Source: Microvirga sp. TS319 (lineage in GTDB: Bacteria > Pseudomonadota > Alphaproteobacteria > Rhizobiales > Beijerinckiaceae). Taken from it: 64,000 bases of DNA. The stretch covers positions 4,086,501 to 4,150,500 of the forward strand of contig NZ_JBGGGT010000002.1 of NCBI RefSeq assembly GCF_041276405.1. Reading direction: 5' to 3'. Numbering within the stretch: position 1 is the first letter of the stretch; each line of letters opens with the position of its first letter. Below the pieces are notes generated by a model. It searched no databases. It saw only the letters and a list, made by a program, of their open reading frames with translations, and was not told where the DNA came from. This document shows, one piece after another, positions 18,470 to 27,793 of the stretch. The translations under genes and the position numbers were made by a program.

Positions 18470-18487
18470 AGCCGAGCACGGCTTTTT
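18470..18487 (+). terminator. Weak intrinsic terminator after the aminotransferase
   Basis: A short hairpin, agccg (18470-18474) with cggct (18479-18483), loop of four, running into a T stretch. The five-pair stem is short, so it may only attenuate. It lies just before the ribosome site of the polyamine-binding protein gene. Confidence 0.35.
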
Positions 18488-18517
18488 CCCGCTTTTCTTA
18501 AGGAGTTCCCTCCCCTG

Positions 18518-19603
18518 ATGATCCGTCTTCTCGCTTCGGTTGCTCTGGGCCTCGGCCTTGTCACCGCCGCCGCCGCCCAAGAGCGTGTGGTCAACGTCTA
18601 TAACTGGTCCGACTATGTGGACCCCAAGGCGCTGGACGAGTTTACGAAGGAAACCGGCATCAAGGTGGTCTACGACACCTACGACAACAACGAGATCGTC
18701 GAGACGAAGCTGCTCGCCGGCAAGTCGGGCTACGACATCGTCGTGCCGTCGGGCCCGTTCGTGCAGCGCCTGATCGGCGCCAAGGTGTTCCAGAAGCTCG
18801 ACAAGTCGAAGCTGCCGAACCTGTCGAACCAGTGGCCGGAAATCACGAAGAACCTCGCCGTATTCGATCCGGGCAATCAGTATGCCGTGAACTACATGTG
18901 GGGCACCACCGGCATCGGCCTGAACGTGAAGAAGGTGAAGGACATCCTCGGCGACATGCCGCTCAACACCTGGGATCTGGTGATGAAGCCGGAGATCGCC
19001 TCGAAGCTCAAGAGCTGCGGCATCTACATGCTGGATAGCCCCGAGGATCTCTTCCCCGGCGTGCTGGCCTATCTGGGGCTGAACCCCGATTCCAAGCGCA
19101 CCGAGGATCTGAACAAGGCCGGCGACGCCCTGTTCCGCGTCCGCGGCAATATCCAGAAATTCCACTCCTCCGAATACATCAACGCGCTCGCCAACGGCGA
19201 CATCTGCGTGGCGGTGGGCTATTCGGGCGACATGATCCAGGCCAAGACCCGGGCAGAGGAAGCCAAGAACGGCGTCGAGGTCGCCTACGTGATCCCGCGC
19301 GAAGGCGCCCTGATGTGGTTCGACAGCTTCGTGATCCCGGCCGATGCCAAGAACGTGGCCGAGGCGCACGAATTCATCAACTTCATGATGCGGCCCGAGA
19401 TCGCCGCCCTGAACACGAACTACGTGTCCTATGCCTCGGGCAACCTGGCGGCCAAGCAGCATGTCGATCCGGCGATCCTCGACAATCCCGGCATCTATCC
19501 GGACGACGCCACCATGAAGCGCCTCTTCACCAACACGGCCTATGACGAGCGCTCGCAGCGCACCGTCACCCGCCTCTGGACCCGGGTGAAGACGGGCCGT
19601 TAA
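18518..19603 (+). CDS. PotF-like polyamine ABC transporter substrate-binding protein
   Basis: Periplasmic binding protein of 361 residues with a signal peptide cleaved near AAAAQERVVN. The mature start NVYNWSDYVDPKALDEF and the segments YDTYDNNEIVETKLLAGKSGYDIVVPSG and NYMWGTTGIGLN are characteristic of PotF/PotD proteins that bind putrescine or spermidine. AAGGAG at 18500-18505 serves as the ribosome site. A strong terminator follows directly, and no potG, potH or potI genes are nearby, so it must work with a transporter encoded elsewhere. Confidence 0.91.
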   Translation: MIRLLASVALGLGLVTAAAAQERVVNVYNWSDYVDPKALDEFTKETGIKVVYDTYDNNEIVETKLLAGKSGYDIVVPSGPFVQRLIGAKVFQKLDKSKLPNLSNQWPEITKNLAVFDPGNQYAVNYMWGTTGIGLNVKKVKDILGDMPLNTWDLVMKPEIASKLKSCGIYMLDSPEDLFPGVLAYLGLNPDSKRTEDLNKAGDALFRVRGNIQKFHSSEYINALANGDICVAVGYSGDMIQAKTRAEEAKNGVEVAYVIPREGALMWFDSFVIPADAKNVAEAHEFINFMMRPEIAALNTNYVSYASGNLAAKQHVDPAILDNPGIYPDDATMKRLFTNTAYDERSQRTVTRLWTRVKTGR

Positions 19604-19644
19604 TCGCCCGCTCAGGTTGAGCCTGCATTGTTGTTGCGCCCATC

Positions 19645-19674
19645 AAGCTCCGCCCCCGGGCGGAGCTTTTGTTT
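19645..19674 (+). terminator. Strong intrinsic terminator after the polyamine-binding gene
   Basis: An 11 bp perfect inverted repeat, aagctccgccc (19645-19655) and gggcggagctt (19658-19668), followed by ttgtttt. In practice the innermost pairs would open to give a four-base loop. It ends the transcript of the binding protein and separates it from the SIMPL gene. Confidence 0.85.
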
Positions 19675-19692
19675 TCAGAAGGACCTTCGACA

Positions 19693-20421
19693 ATGCGCCT
19701 CGCCCTTGCAACAGCCTTGGTTGCCGCTCTTGGCCTTGCCACCCCTGCTCTCGCCCAGAACACGCCTCCCCGCCAGCCGACCATCAGCGTTATGGGAACC
19801 GGCGACGCCGAACTGAAGCCGGACTTCGCCAATCTCTTTGTGAGCGTCGAGACCGAAGCGCCCACGGTGGCGCAAGCGTCTACCGCCAATAGCGCCGCCG
19901 CGGAGCGGGTGCTCGCGCGCATCCAGAGCCTCGGCATCAAGAGGGATGACATTCAGACGGCGAATTTCCAGGTGTTCAAGGTCGAGCCGCCGGTCGAGAA
20001 GATGAACGTTTCGAGGGATTCAAAGGATGCACTGAAGTTTCGCGCAACACACCAACTGCGTATCAAGACCCGTGATCTCGACAATGTCGGGAAACTCGCG
20101 GGCGAGATCCTGGCGAGCGGAGATATGACCTTCCAGTCCGTCTCGTTCGGCCTCGACCGCCAGGAAGAGGGCGGGGACAAGGCCCGGGAGGCGGCGGTGC
20201 GCGACGCCAGGCGCCAGGCCGAGGTCTATGCCGGCGCGGCGGGCGTGGCGCTGGGGCGCCTGATCGAGATCCGCGACGGCTCGGCCCAACCCTTCGAGCA
20301 ACCCATGATGCGCATGCAGATGGCCGCCAAGGCGGCGGATTTCGTCCCGCTCGTGCCCCCGGCGACGATCCGCTACACCGCCAACGTGCAGCTTGTCTGG
20401 GAACTCGCCGAGCGTCCCTGA
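19693..20421 (+). CDS. SIMPL domain (DUF541) envelope protein
   Basis: Secreted protein of 242 residues with a clear signal peptide (MRLALATALVAALGLATPALAQ). The body is a SIMPL/DUF541 domain: ISVMGTGDAELKPDFANLFVSVETEA near the mature N-terminus and ARRQAEVYAGAAGVALGRLIEI in the C-terminal half are typical. Relatives such as the YggE family are associated with oxidative stress protection or signalling, but the biochemical role is unknown. It begins 18 bp after the terminator of the preceding gene, so it needs its own promoter or depends on read-through. Confidence 0.88.
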   Translation: MRLALATALVAALGLATPALAQNTPPRQPTISVMGTGDAELKPDFANLFVSVETEAPTVAQASTANSAAAERVLARIQSLGIKRDDIQTANFQVFKVEPPVEKMNVSRDSKDALKFRATHQLRIKTRDLDNVGKLAGEILASGDMTFQSVSFGLDRQEEGGDKAREAAVRDARRQAEVYAGAAGVALGRLIEIRDGSAQPFEQPMMRMQMAAKAADFVPLVPPATIRYTANVQLVWELAERP

Positions 20422-20467
20422 ACCCGTTCACAGGGATGCTCCACTCCTTCAATTGCTCATCGTTTGA

Positions 20468-20506
20468 GCGGACCCGAAGGGCCATGTTCCTGAAAACCGG
20501 GTCCGC
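20468..20506. repeat. Intergenic palindrome, copy C
   Basis: Inverted repeat gcggacccg (20468-20476) and cgggtccgc (20498-20506) in the space between the convergent SIMPL and chemoreceptor genes, followed by acgatgcgctc. The last element matches the outer arm of copy B at 10.1 kb. It may act as a bidirectional transcript end. Confidence 0.65.
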
Positions 20507-20584
20507 ACGATGCGCTCGGATCCCCGCGCAGGCGGGGATGCCGCAAGAGGGCGAGGAGGTCGGGGCGTATCTGCGCAGGCAGCG

Positions 20585-22576
20585 TCAGGCAGCCCTGACG
20601 CTCCCGAGGAACCGGTGAATCTCGCGGCCGAGGCGCTCGGCCTGACTGTCCAGCGCGGCGGACAGATGCGCCACCGAGCGGGCGGCATCGAGGGAATGGA
20701 CGGCCACGGTCTGCGTGGTCTCGATAGCCGAGGCTCCGTTTTGAGCTTCCGACGAGACCTGCGCGACGGAGCGCGCGATGTCGGAGACCGCCACAGTCTG
20801 CTGGCTCACGGTTCCCGCGACCGCGGACACGACGCCGGCGAGATCGTCCACGGAGGCCTGCACGGAGCCGAGCGCCACGAGCGTCGCGCGGGAGGCCGCC
20901 TGGACCGCCTCGATCTGCCGCGCGATCTCCTCGGTCGCCTTGGCGGTCTGGCCCGCCAGATCCTTCACCTCCGCGGCCACGACCGCGAAGCCCTTGCCGG
21001 CTTCGCCCGCGCGGGCCGCCTCGATGGTGGCGTTGAGCGCCAGGAGATTCGTCTGCGACGCGATGGAGCGGATGAGATCGGCCACCTGCCCGATATGGGA
21101 TGTCGCCTCGGCCAGAACCGTCATGCTGCCGGAGGCACCCCGCGCCTCGGAGACGGCGCGCTGGGACGCTTCCGCCGAGGCGCTCGTCCGGGTCGCCACC
21201 TCGGCGAGCGATGCATCCAGCTCCTCTGCGGCGCTCGCCACCGTGGCGATGTTCTGCGACGTGCGCGAAGAGACGCTGCCGGCGACCTGCGCCTGCTGGG
21301 TCACCTGGTGGGCCGAGCCCTCCAGCTGCCCTGAGGCCGCGGCGAGATCGCCGGTCGCGCGGCGGACCTCCCCGAGGATCTCCTCCACGGAGGCGTCGAA
21401 GCTCGCGATCGCCTCGGCGATGGCCTGGGCGCGCCGGGTCTCGAAGGCGGCCTGCCCTTCCTGCTCCCGCGTGAGCCGCTCGCGCTCCTGGGCATTGTCG
21501 CGGAAGACCAGCACCGTTCGGGCCATCGCGCCGATTTCGTCGGAAGCGCCCGTGGAGGGCACGTCGATGCCGGCATCGCCGTCAGCCAGGCGCTGCATGG
21601 CCTGTTGGAGGCGAGTCAGCGGCAGGGAGATCGATCGTCCGACGAGGAAGTTGAGCGCGAGCCCCAGAAGCAGGGTGACGCCCATCCCCCAGAGGATCAG
21701 CGTGAATGTGCGCTGCTGCGAGGCCGTGAGGGCCTCGGCCGTCCGCTCCGCCTGGCCATGGACCTTCGTGAGGAGCCGTTCGAGGAACGGCACAAGCAGA
21801 TCGAACTGACCTTTAAGGCGCTCGCCCTGGCCGGAGACCTGCTGCTCCAGCCCGGACCAGGCGTTGAAGGCCGTCCGGTAGGCTTCGCCGGCCTGCTCGA
21901 TGGATGCTTTCTCGGCGGCGGCTCCTGCGGGAAGCTGCGCCAGGGCGCGCGTGAAGCGGCCCTGATCGACGTCGAAGGCGCCCAGAAGAGTCTCGTCCAT
22001 GACGTGACGGACGCGGGCCTCCTGCCGGAACATGCCCAACGTGGCGGCCCATAAACGAAAAGCGGCCGCTTCACCGTTTCCGGTCAGCGGCCTGACGAGC
22101 TTTTCGAGATCATCCTCCGTGGAGAGAAGACGTCCCAGCGCTCCCTCGTTCACCCGGTAGCCGAGACTGCCGTAGAGTTTGTCGAGAGCCGCCCCCTGCT
22201 CGGCGAGATGGGTCGATTGCTGACCGAGCTCCTTGATCTCGTCCGCGATGAGCGCTGCCCCCGGTGCCGTGCCCATCGCCGCAAGCTCGGCGCTGAGCGC
22301 CTTCTGCTGCTCGAAGAAGGCTTGGCCGTGATGGCCCTGCCGGGTCGCGATCCAATCCTGGGCGACCGCCTTAAGGGCATCGGCGCGCCCGCGGAACTGA
22401 TAGGCCTTTTCGGCCAGGGAGAAATAGGTCTGCTGCGTCTCGAGGGCCCTCTCCACCTCGCTTCGGCCGATCTGAAACACGGCGCCGATCACCGCGAAGC
22501 CCACCACCATGACGCCGCTCAGGGTTGCGACGCGCACCCTGACCGACGGCCAACGCAACCCAGCACGAGTCAGCAT
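20585..22576 (-). CDS. Methyl-accepting chemotaxis protein
   Basis: Chemoreceptor of 663 residues. A membrane helix at ~15-37 is followed by a long helical periplasmic domain, a second membrane helix near 300 ([21 protein letters not shown]), a HAMP region and the signalling domain. The hairpin tip is highly conserved: [31 protein letters not shown]. The periplasmic part is long and all-helical, so the ligand is not predictable. The ATG at 22574-22576 has GGGGAG upstream, better than the TTG at 22612. No che genes are nearby. Confidence 0.92.
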   Translation of the reverse strand: MLTRAGLRWPSVRVRVATLSGVMVVGFAVIGAVFQIGRSEVERALETQQTYFSLAEKAYQFRGRADALKAVAQDWIATRQGHHGQAFFEQQKALSAELAAMGTAPGAALIADEIKELGQQSTHLAEQGAALDKLYGSLGYRVNEGALGRLLSTEDDLEKLVRPLTGNGEAAAFRLWAATLGMFRQEARVRHVMDETLLGAFDVDQGRFTRALAQLPAGAAAEKASIEQAGEAYRTAFNAWSGLEQQVSGQGERLKGQFDLLVPFLERLLTKVHGQAERTAEALTASQQRTFTLILWGMGVTLLLGLALNFLVGRSISLPLTRLQQAMQRLADGDAGIDVPSTGASDEIGAMARTVLVFRDNAQERERLTREQEGQAAFETRRAQAIAEAIASFDASVEEILGEVRRATGDLAAASGQLEGSAHQVTQQAQVAGSVSSRTSQNIATVASAAEELDASLAEVATRTSASAEASQRAVSEARGASGSMTVLAEATSHIGQVADLIRSIASQTNLLALNATIEAARAGEAGKGFAVVAAEVKDLAGQTAKATEEIARQIEAVQAASRATLVALGSVQASVDDLAGVVSAVAGTVSQQTVAVSDIARSVAQVSSEAQNGASAIETTQTVAVHSLDAARSVAHLSAALDSQAERLGREIHRFLGSVRAA

Positions 22577-22654
22577 TGTCCGATTCTCCCCTCTGTTTAT
22601 TGGAGAGGACAATAATCCGGCTAGCTTGCGCGAAGTTGTCGTCGGCGCGAGGCG

Positions 22655-23113
22655 TCAGGCGGCCTTCGGCAGCTCGGTCATGATGGCGTAGAGGGCCGCC
22701 GCATCCTTGGTGGCGCGCACCCGCTCGATGAGGCCGGGCTCGCGCAGCACCCGCGCCACGCGGGCCAGGGCCTTCAGATGGTCCGCTCCGGCACCCTCGG
22801 GTGCCAGGAGCAGGAAGAGCACGTCCACCTGCTGACCGTCGAGCGCCTCGAAATCGATCGGCTTCTCCAGCCGGGCGACCAGGCCGAAGATACGGGTCAG
22901 CCCCGGCAGCTTGCCGTGCGGAATGGCGATTCCCTCGCCGATCCCGGTGGAGCCGAGGCGCTCGCGCTGGAGAAGAGCCTCGTAGATGGCGCTCTCGGAC
23001 AGGCTCGTGAGCTTGGCCGCATGGGAGGCCAGCTCCTGCAGAGCCTGCTTTTTGCCGCTCACGCGCAGGGCGGGCAGAACGGCCTGGGGGTCTAGGAAAT
23101 CCAGCAAGGGCAT
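22655..23113 (-). CDS. ptsN: Nitrogen regulatory phosphotransferase IIA component
   Basis: Cytosolic EIIA-Ntr, 152 residues, the last phosphoacceptor of the nitrogen PTS. The active histidine lies in GIGEGIAIPHGKLPGL. It regulates potassium transport, nitrogen and carbon balance by protein contacts rather than sugar transport. It is last in the conserved lptCAB-rpoN-hpf-ptsN order, 83 bp after hpf. Confidence 0.94.
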   Translation of the reverse strand: MPLLDFLDPQAVLPALRVSGKKQALQELASHAAKLTSLSESAIYEALLQRERLGSTGIGEGIAIPHGKLPGLTRIFGLVARLEKPIDFEALDGQQVDVLFLLLAPEGAGADHLKALARVARVLREPGLIERVRATKDAAALYAIMTELPKAA

Positions 23114-23196
23114 CGATCACGCTGCGTTAAGGTGTGAAGCCATTATGACCATCCACCGTTCCAGGCAAAAACCAGGCCAGGACGGAGTACTCCCCG

Positions 23197-23772
23197 TCAA
23201 GGCTGAGCGGGCGGCGGATCGACCCAACCGATCGCCCCGTCGCCGCGGCGGTATACGACGTTAACGCGGCCGGTGCTAGCATGGATGAACACGAGAGCCG
23301 CGGCCCCGGTCAGATCGAGCTGCATCACGGCGTCGCTGACCGAGAAACGGTGGAGCGCCTTCGTGGTTTCCGCAATGACGACAGGATGATAGCTCCCCTC
23401 CTCGACGGCCTCGTCGGTGGGCGCCTCGAAGACGGCATAGGGTGCCTCCAGGCTGACATCCCGCTCGCTGCCCGGATTGGCGTGCTCTTTCAGTCGCTGT
23501 TTGTAGCGGCGCAGGCGCTTCTCGATGCGAATCGCCGACTGGTCGAAGCTCGCATAGGCGTCCTGAGCGGCCCCGGATGCCTCGATGGTGATGCCGGAAG
23601 TCAGATGCAGCACGCAATCGGTGCGAAATCCCGTGCCGTCCCGGGCGAAGGTGACATGGCCGGAATAGCCTCCATCGAAATATTTCGACATGGCGCCCGC
23701 CATGCGCGCCTCTACCTGGGATCGGAGCGCCTCACCGATATCGAGATTCTTTCCCGAAACCCTCAGCGACAT
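23197..23772 (-). CDS. hpf: Ribosome hibernation promoting factor, long form
   Basis: Binds ribosomes in slow growth; the long form makes 100S dimers. The N-terminal S30AE domain begins MSLRVSGKNLDIGEALRSQVEARM and the C-terminal dimerisation domain ends near VFIHASTGRVNVVYRRGDGAIGWVDPP; 191 residues fits the long form. The ATG at 23770-23772 is preceded by AGGGAG. It sits between rpoN and ptsN as in most Proteobacteria. Confidence 0.94.
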   Translation of the reverse strand: MSLRVSGKNLDIGEALRSQVEARMAGAMSKYFDGGYSGHVTFARDGTGFRTDCVLHLTSGITIEASGAAQDAYASFDQSAIRIEKRLRRYKQRLKEHANPGSERDVSLEAPYAVFEAPTDEAVEEGSYHPVVIAETTKALHRFSVSDAVMQLDLTGAAALVFIHASTGRVNVVYRRGDGAIGWVDPPPAQP

Positions 23773-23861
23773 GGCGAACTCCCTCTGTAAAGGCCCATTT
23801 GGATGGGACTGATTAAACGCATGATGACCCGAACCTGTGGCAAAGCAAGCACCTTCGAGCG

Positions 23862-25286
23862 TCACGATCTCCTGAAGTGGCTCCTCCTCCGGCGCTCGGC
23901 GGATGAGGGAATTCGCAGCAATTCCCTATATTTGGCGACCGTCCGCCGGGCCACGTCGATGCCTTCGGCCTTCAGGATCCGGGCCAGCGCCTGATCCGAG
24001 AGCTCCCGGTCAGGGGCCTCGGCCTCGATCAGCTGGCGGATGCGATGGCGCACGGCCCCGGCCGCATGCTCCCCCTCCCCCGTCGCCGCATTGAAGAAGA
24101 ACCTCATGGGATGCGTGACCCCGCCAGCCCCGATGGCCTTGTTGGCCGTGACCCGGGACACCGTGGATTCGTGCAGGCCGACGGCCTCGGCGACACTTTT
24201 GAGGGTCATGGGGCGCAAGGCCGCGATCCCTTCGCGAAAGAACCCCTCCTGATGCCGGACGATCTCGGTCGCGACGGTCAGAATGGTCCGGGCCCGCTGG
24301 TCGAGGCTGCGGGTGAGCCAGCTCGCGCTCTGCAGGCACTCGGACAGGAAGGTCTTGTCCTCGCTTCTTCGCACCGCCTTGGCGACTTCGGCATAATAGC
24401 TCCGGTCGAGCAGGATGCGCGGGTGCGTGTCGGGGTTGAGCTCTACGACGAAGCTGCCGTCGGCAGCCGGCCGCACCAGCACGTCGGGCACGAGAATGTC
24501 GATGGGGGCCGCCGTGAAGGCAAGTCCGGGCTTGGGCTCCAGGCGGCGGATTTCGGCGAGCATGTCGATGAGGTCCTCCCGGTCCACGCCGCAGAGCGTC
24601 TGGAGGGCGGCGAAGTCTTGCCGGGCCACGAGATCGAGGCGCGAAAGCAGGATCTGCATGGCGGGATCGAGCCGGTTGCGCTCCTTGAGCTGGATTTCCA
24701 GGCATTCCCTCAGGCTTCGCGCCCCGATCCCGGACGGTTCGAAGGCCTGGATGAGCCGCAAGGCGGCCTCGGCCCACCCCAACGGGATGCCGAGCCTCTG
24801 CGCCACCTGCTCCAGGTCTTCGGTGAGATATCCCGCCTCGTCGAGGGCATGGATCAGGTATCGGCCGATCTCGCGCAGGGGAGGATCCGCGGAGCCGAGA
24901 TCGAGCTGGGTTTCGAGGTATTCGGTCAGGCTCTGGGCGTGTGCCAGCGTCGCCTCGACCTCGGGTTTCAGCTCGGAATGGGGGGCGGAGCCGGGCGGGG
25001 ACGCTCCCGCCACACTCTCCAACCTGCCTGGCGGCGGAGCCGGGATCATCCGTCCTGCGGAATCCGCGTATTTCCGCTTCGCGCGCTGGAAATCGGCGAG
25101 GCCCGGAGGCGGGGCATCTCCATGCATCTCGCTCGGCTGCAGGAGGGGATTGCGCTCGAGCTCCGCTTCCACATAGGCGGCCATTTCCGCTTGGGAAAGC
25201 TGCAGCAGCTTGATGGATTGCACGAGCTGGGGAGTCATCGTCAGGGACTGGCCCTGGCGCAGCTCAAGCCGTTGGATCGAACTCAT
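23862..25286 (-). CDS. rpoN: RNA polymerase sigma-54 factor
   Basis: Alternative sigma factor for promoters driven by enhancer-binding activators, mainly nitrogen-related. Region I is glutamine- and leucine-rich (LELRQGQSLTMTPQLVQSIKLLQLS). A helix-turn-helix lies in LHESTVSRVTANKAI, and the diagnostic RpoN box is ARRTVAKYRELL near the C-terminus. The product is 474 residues from the ATG at 25284-25286; a second ATG 15 bp upstream is possible. Proline- and glycine-rich sequence links regions I and III. Confidence 0.95.
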   Translation of the reverse strand: MSSIQRLELRQGQSLTMTPQLVQSIKLLQLSQAEMAAYVEAELERNPLLQPSEMHGDAPPPGLADFQRAKRKYADSAGRMIPAPPPGRLESVAGASPPGSAPHSELKPEVEATLAHAQSLTEYLETQLDLGSADPPLREIGRYLIHALDEAGYLTEDLEQVAQRLGIPLGWAEAALRLIQAFEPSGIGARSLRECLEIQLKERNRLDPAMQILLSRLDLVARQDFAALQTLCGVDREDLIDMLAEIRRLEPKPGLAFTAAPIDILVPDVLVRPAADGSFVVELNPDTHPRILLDRSYYAEVAKAVRRSEDKTFLSECLQSASWLTRSLDQRARTILTVATEIVRHQEGFFREGIAALRPMTLKSVAEAVGLHESTVSRVTANKAIGAGGVTHPMRFFFNAATGEGEHAAGAVRHRIRQLIEAEAPDRELSDQALARILKAEGIDVARRTVAKYRELLRIPSSAERRRRSHFRRS

Positions 25287-25359
25287 CACGGCACCCAGCA
25301 TAGGACAGGCACGATTTTTGACTTGCCCATCTCTTTTATCGCGAGAGGGGCCATACCGT

Positions 25360-25387
25360 CAAAAGGCAGTTCGCAAAAGGCAGTTCG
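25360..25387. repeat. 14 bp tandem duplication between lptB and rpoN
   Basis: The unit caaaaggcagttcg occurs twice head to tail, at 25360-25373 and 25374-25387, in the gap just upstream of rpoN. It is one of several short exact tandem duplications in the window. Confidence 0.85.
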
Positions 25388-25420
25388 TCCCGGCACGGCT
25401 CTTGTGGGGCCAGAGCTTGG

Positions 25421-26266
25421 TCAGAGCCGGAAATCCTCGCCCAGATAGAGGCGGCGCACATCCTCGTTGGCCACGATGGCGTCGGGCGCTCCCTCTGTGA
25501 GCACACGACCGGAATGGATGATGTAGGCGCGGTCGATGAGGCCCAGCGTCTCGCGCACGTTGTGATCGGTGATCAGCACGCCGAGGCCACGGCGGGTCAG
25601 GTGGCGCACGAGGTTCTGGATGTCGCCAACCGCGATTGGGTCGATGCCCGCGAAGGGCTCGTCGAGGAGCATGAAGGTGGGCTCCCCCGCGAGTGCCCGG
25701 GCGATCTCGCAGCGGCGGCGCTCGCCGCCCGACAGCGCGATGGACGGCGCCTTGCGCAGGCGCGTGATGTTGAACTCGTCGAGCAGCGCATCGAGCTTGC
25801 GCTCGCGTTCCTTGCGGCTCGGCTCCACGATCTCGAGCACCGCCCGGATGTTGTCTTCCACGCTCAGGCCACGGAAGATCGAGGCCTCCTGCGGCAGATA
25901 GCCGATCCCGAGGCGGGCGCGGCGGTACATGGGAAGGCCTGTCACGTCGTGCCCGTCGAGGCTGATGACGCCGCGATCTGCCTGCACGAGGCCGGTGATC
26001 ATGTAGAAGATCGTGGTCTTGCCCGCGCCATTGGGGCCGAGCAGCCCCACCGCTTCGCCGGCGCGCACGTTCAGGCCCGCATCCTGCACCACCGTGCGGC
26101 CGCGATAGCTCTTCTGCAGACCTTTGACGGCCAGAATGCCCGGACCGCCGAAGACGCCCTTGTCCTCTGCACGTCCGGAGAGGTGCAGCGCCGGGCCTGT
26201 CGATGGGCGGGCCAGGGTCGACGAATCCGCCGGTACGGATGGAGCGCGGTTGAAAAGAGGTTTCAC
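25421..26266 (-). CDS. lptB: LPS export ABC transporter ATP-binding protein
   Basis: Cytosolic ATPase that drives lipopolysaccharide extraction from the inner membrane with LptFG. Walker A GPNGAGKTT, Q-loop YLPQEASIF, signature ALSGGERRRCEIARAL, Walker B FMLLDEPFAGIDP and switch in ITDHNVRETLGL, the last two being typical of LptB. It is 281 residues with an extra ~48 N-terminal residues before the domain (GILAVKGLQKSYRGR). It lies 52 bp after lptA. Confidence 0.94.
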   Translation of the reverse strand: MKPLFNRAPSVPADSSTLARPSTGPALHLSGRAEDKGVFGGPGILAVKGLQKSYRGRTVVQDAGLNVRAGEAVGLLGPNGAGKTTIFYMITGLVQADRGVISLDGHDVTGLPMYRRARLGIGYLPQEASIFRGLSVEDNIRAVLEIVEPSRKERERKLDALLDEFNITRLRKAPSIALSGGERRRCEIARALAGEPTFMLLDEPFAGIDPIAVGDIQNLVRHLTRRGLGVLITDHNVRETLGLIDRAYIIHSGRVLTEGAPDAIVANEDVRRLYLGEDFRL

Positions 26267-26318
26267 GAAAGATCCATCACCAGGAGGAGAAGGCCATTGG
26301 TTCCGGCCTGCCAGGAAA

Positions 26319-26924
26319 TTACGGCTTAGGCTTGGCGTTGCCGGCCCCCGTGGGAGCCGGTCCGCCGCTGCCGGGAACGAACAGCGCCCGGACCCGGCCG
26401 CCGGGCTTGGTGTCGATGCTCGCGACGCCCGTGTTGATGTCGTAGACGACCCGCTCGCCGCGGGTCACGTTAGGGCCATCGCTCAGCGCGGCGTTGCCGT
26501 TGAGCAGGATCTTGTTGGCTCCCCGATCGAAAGTGGCATTGTCGCCGGTGGCGACCTGCGTCTTGGACACGATGGTGACGGGCCCCTTGCAATCGATCTT
26601 CTTGATCGCGCTCTCGCTCGGCCCCTGGGCCTGGGCGGCGGCGGACGGCTGCGAACCGCCTTCGCGGTTCTGCTCGTAGAACACGGTCATGGTGGTGCAC
26701 TTCATGGTGCTCTCGCCCTGAACCGCCACCACGTCTCCGGAAAAGACCGCCCGGCCCTCCTTGTCGAACACGTCGAGCTTGTTGGCGTCGATCTTGATCG
26801 GCTCCTTGCTGGAACCGAAATTGCCGAAGCCCACCGCGCGCTCCTTCGAGGCTTGGGCCCAGGCGGCAGAAGCCGCCGGAACGAGAAGCGCAAGAGCAAG
26901 CGCGTGGCGTGCGAGACTCATCAT
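26319..26924 (-). CDS. lptA: LPS transport periplasmic protein LptA
   Basis: Periplasmic bridge protein, 201 residues, with a signal peptide ending AASAAWAQ. The jelly-roll OstA-like core is seen in PIKIDANKLDVFDKEGRAVFSGDVVAVQGE and the segments with GPVTIVSKTQVATGDNATFD and ILLNGNAALSDGPNVTRGERVVYD. The C-terminus is proline- and lysine-rich. Its start overlaps the lptC stop (26921-26924), so the two are translationally coupled. Confidence 0.92.
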   Translation of the reverse strand: MMSLARHALALALLVPAASAAWAQASKERAVGFGNFGSSKEPIKIDANKLDVFDKEGRAVFSGDVVAVQGESTMKCTTMTVFYEQNREGGSQPSAAAQAQGPSESAIKKIDCKGPVTIVSKTQVATGDNATFDRGANKILLNGNAALSDGPNVTRGERVVYDINTGVASIDTKPGGRVRALFVPGSGGPAPTGAGNAKPKP

Positions 26925-27667
26925 GGACGAACACTTGTCGGTTGAGCCGCCGTGTGGCCGGCGGCGGGAGGAGAGACGGGAGCCGCGGAACCGGCCCCGG
27001 TCGGAGCCGGAGCCTCGGGCCCGGAGGACGACGATGGGGTGAAGGTGGTGCGGACCCGCCCCTTGAAGCTCAGAACCTTGCCGTTGTCGATGACCTTGAG
27101 ACCCTCGGCCTCGATCCGGCCATTATCGCCGAGGAGCACGGTCACGGGCTCGTTGGACGTCACTCCCCCGGACTTGAAGTCCACGAAAGCGGAGCGCATC
27201 TGAACCTGCTGGCCCGCATCCGTCGCCACACGGACGCTCTGCTGCAGGTTCATCTGCTCCTTCTGGGTATCGAGCACGCCGATATCGGCCTCGAGCCGGG
27301 CGACGCTGCCCTTCTCGTCGGTGACGATGCGGGCCCTCAGATCCTTCAGTTCCACGAAATTGGGCTTGCGCACGTCCTGCGTGGCCGCGCTGGCCGTGAC
27401 CTCGTAAGGCCGGTTGTCGTTCTTGAACCCGGTGAGCCTGGGGGATTCCATGGTCACGTTCGTGCCGTTGACCCCGATATGGTCGAAGCTCAGGTTCTCG
27501 ATCTGGGCGAAGGGCTCCAGATACGCAACGAGAGCCACAGCCCCCATGGCCAGAACGGACCCTAAGGGGATCGCGACTTTGGCGAAGCGCACCCAGCGGG
27601 AATGGCGTCTGGCCTGTCGGAAGGCGCGCGCGCGCACAGCCGGCCTCGAGGCCGGGCCACTCTGCAT
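26921..27667 (-). CDS. lptC: LPS export periplasmic protein LptC
   Basis: Single-pass inner membrane protein that hands LPS to LptA. The anchor is about residues 30-50 (FAKVAIPLGSVLAMGAVALVAYL), then a beta-strand region typical of the YrbK/LptC family. At 248 residues it is longer than the enteric protein, as is common in rhizobia, owing to a proline/alanine-rich tail. The ATG at 27665-27667 is preferred because AGGGGACC stands before it; the frame is open 63 bp further. Confidence 0.88.
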   Translation of the reverse strand: MQSGPASRPAVRARAFRQARRHSRWVRFAKVAIPLGSVLAMGAVALVAYLEPFAQIENLSFDHIGVNGTNVTMESPRLTGFKNDNRPYEVTASAATQDVRKPNFVELKDLRARIVTDEKGSVARLEADIGVLDTQKEQMNLQQSVRVATDAGQQVQMRSAFVDFKSGGVTSNEPVTVLLGDNGRIEAEGLKVIDNGKVLSFKGRVRTTFTPSSSSGPEAPAPTGAGSAAPVSPPAAGHTAAQPTSVRP

Positions 27668-27793
27668 CGTGGTCCCCTGGGTTCCCGCCACGTTTAATCC
27701 AATCCCTTCCGTCCCATCGCCCGGCGCCATGCCTATCGGGAATGGCGATGTTGTGACGGAGAAGGGTTTTATGCGGGAAAGTTTAAGTCTGCG

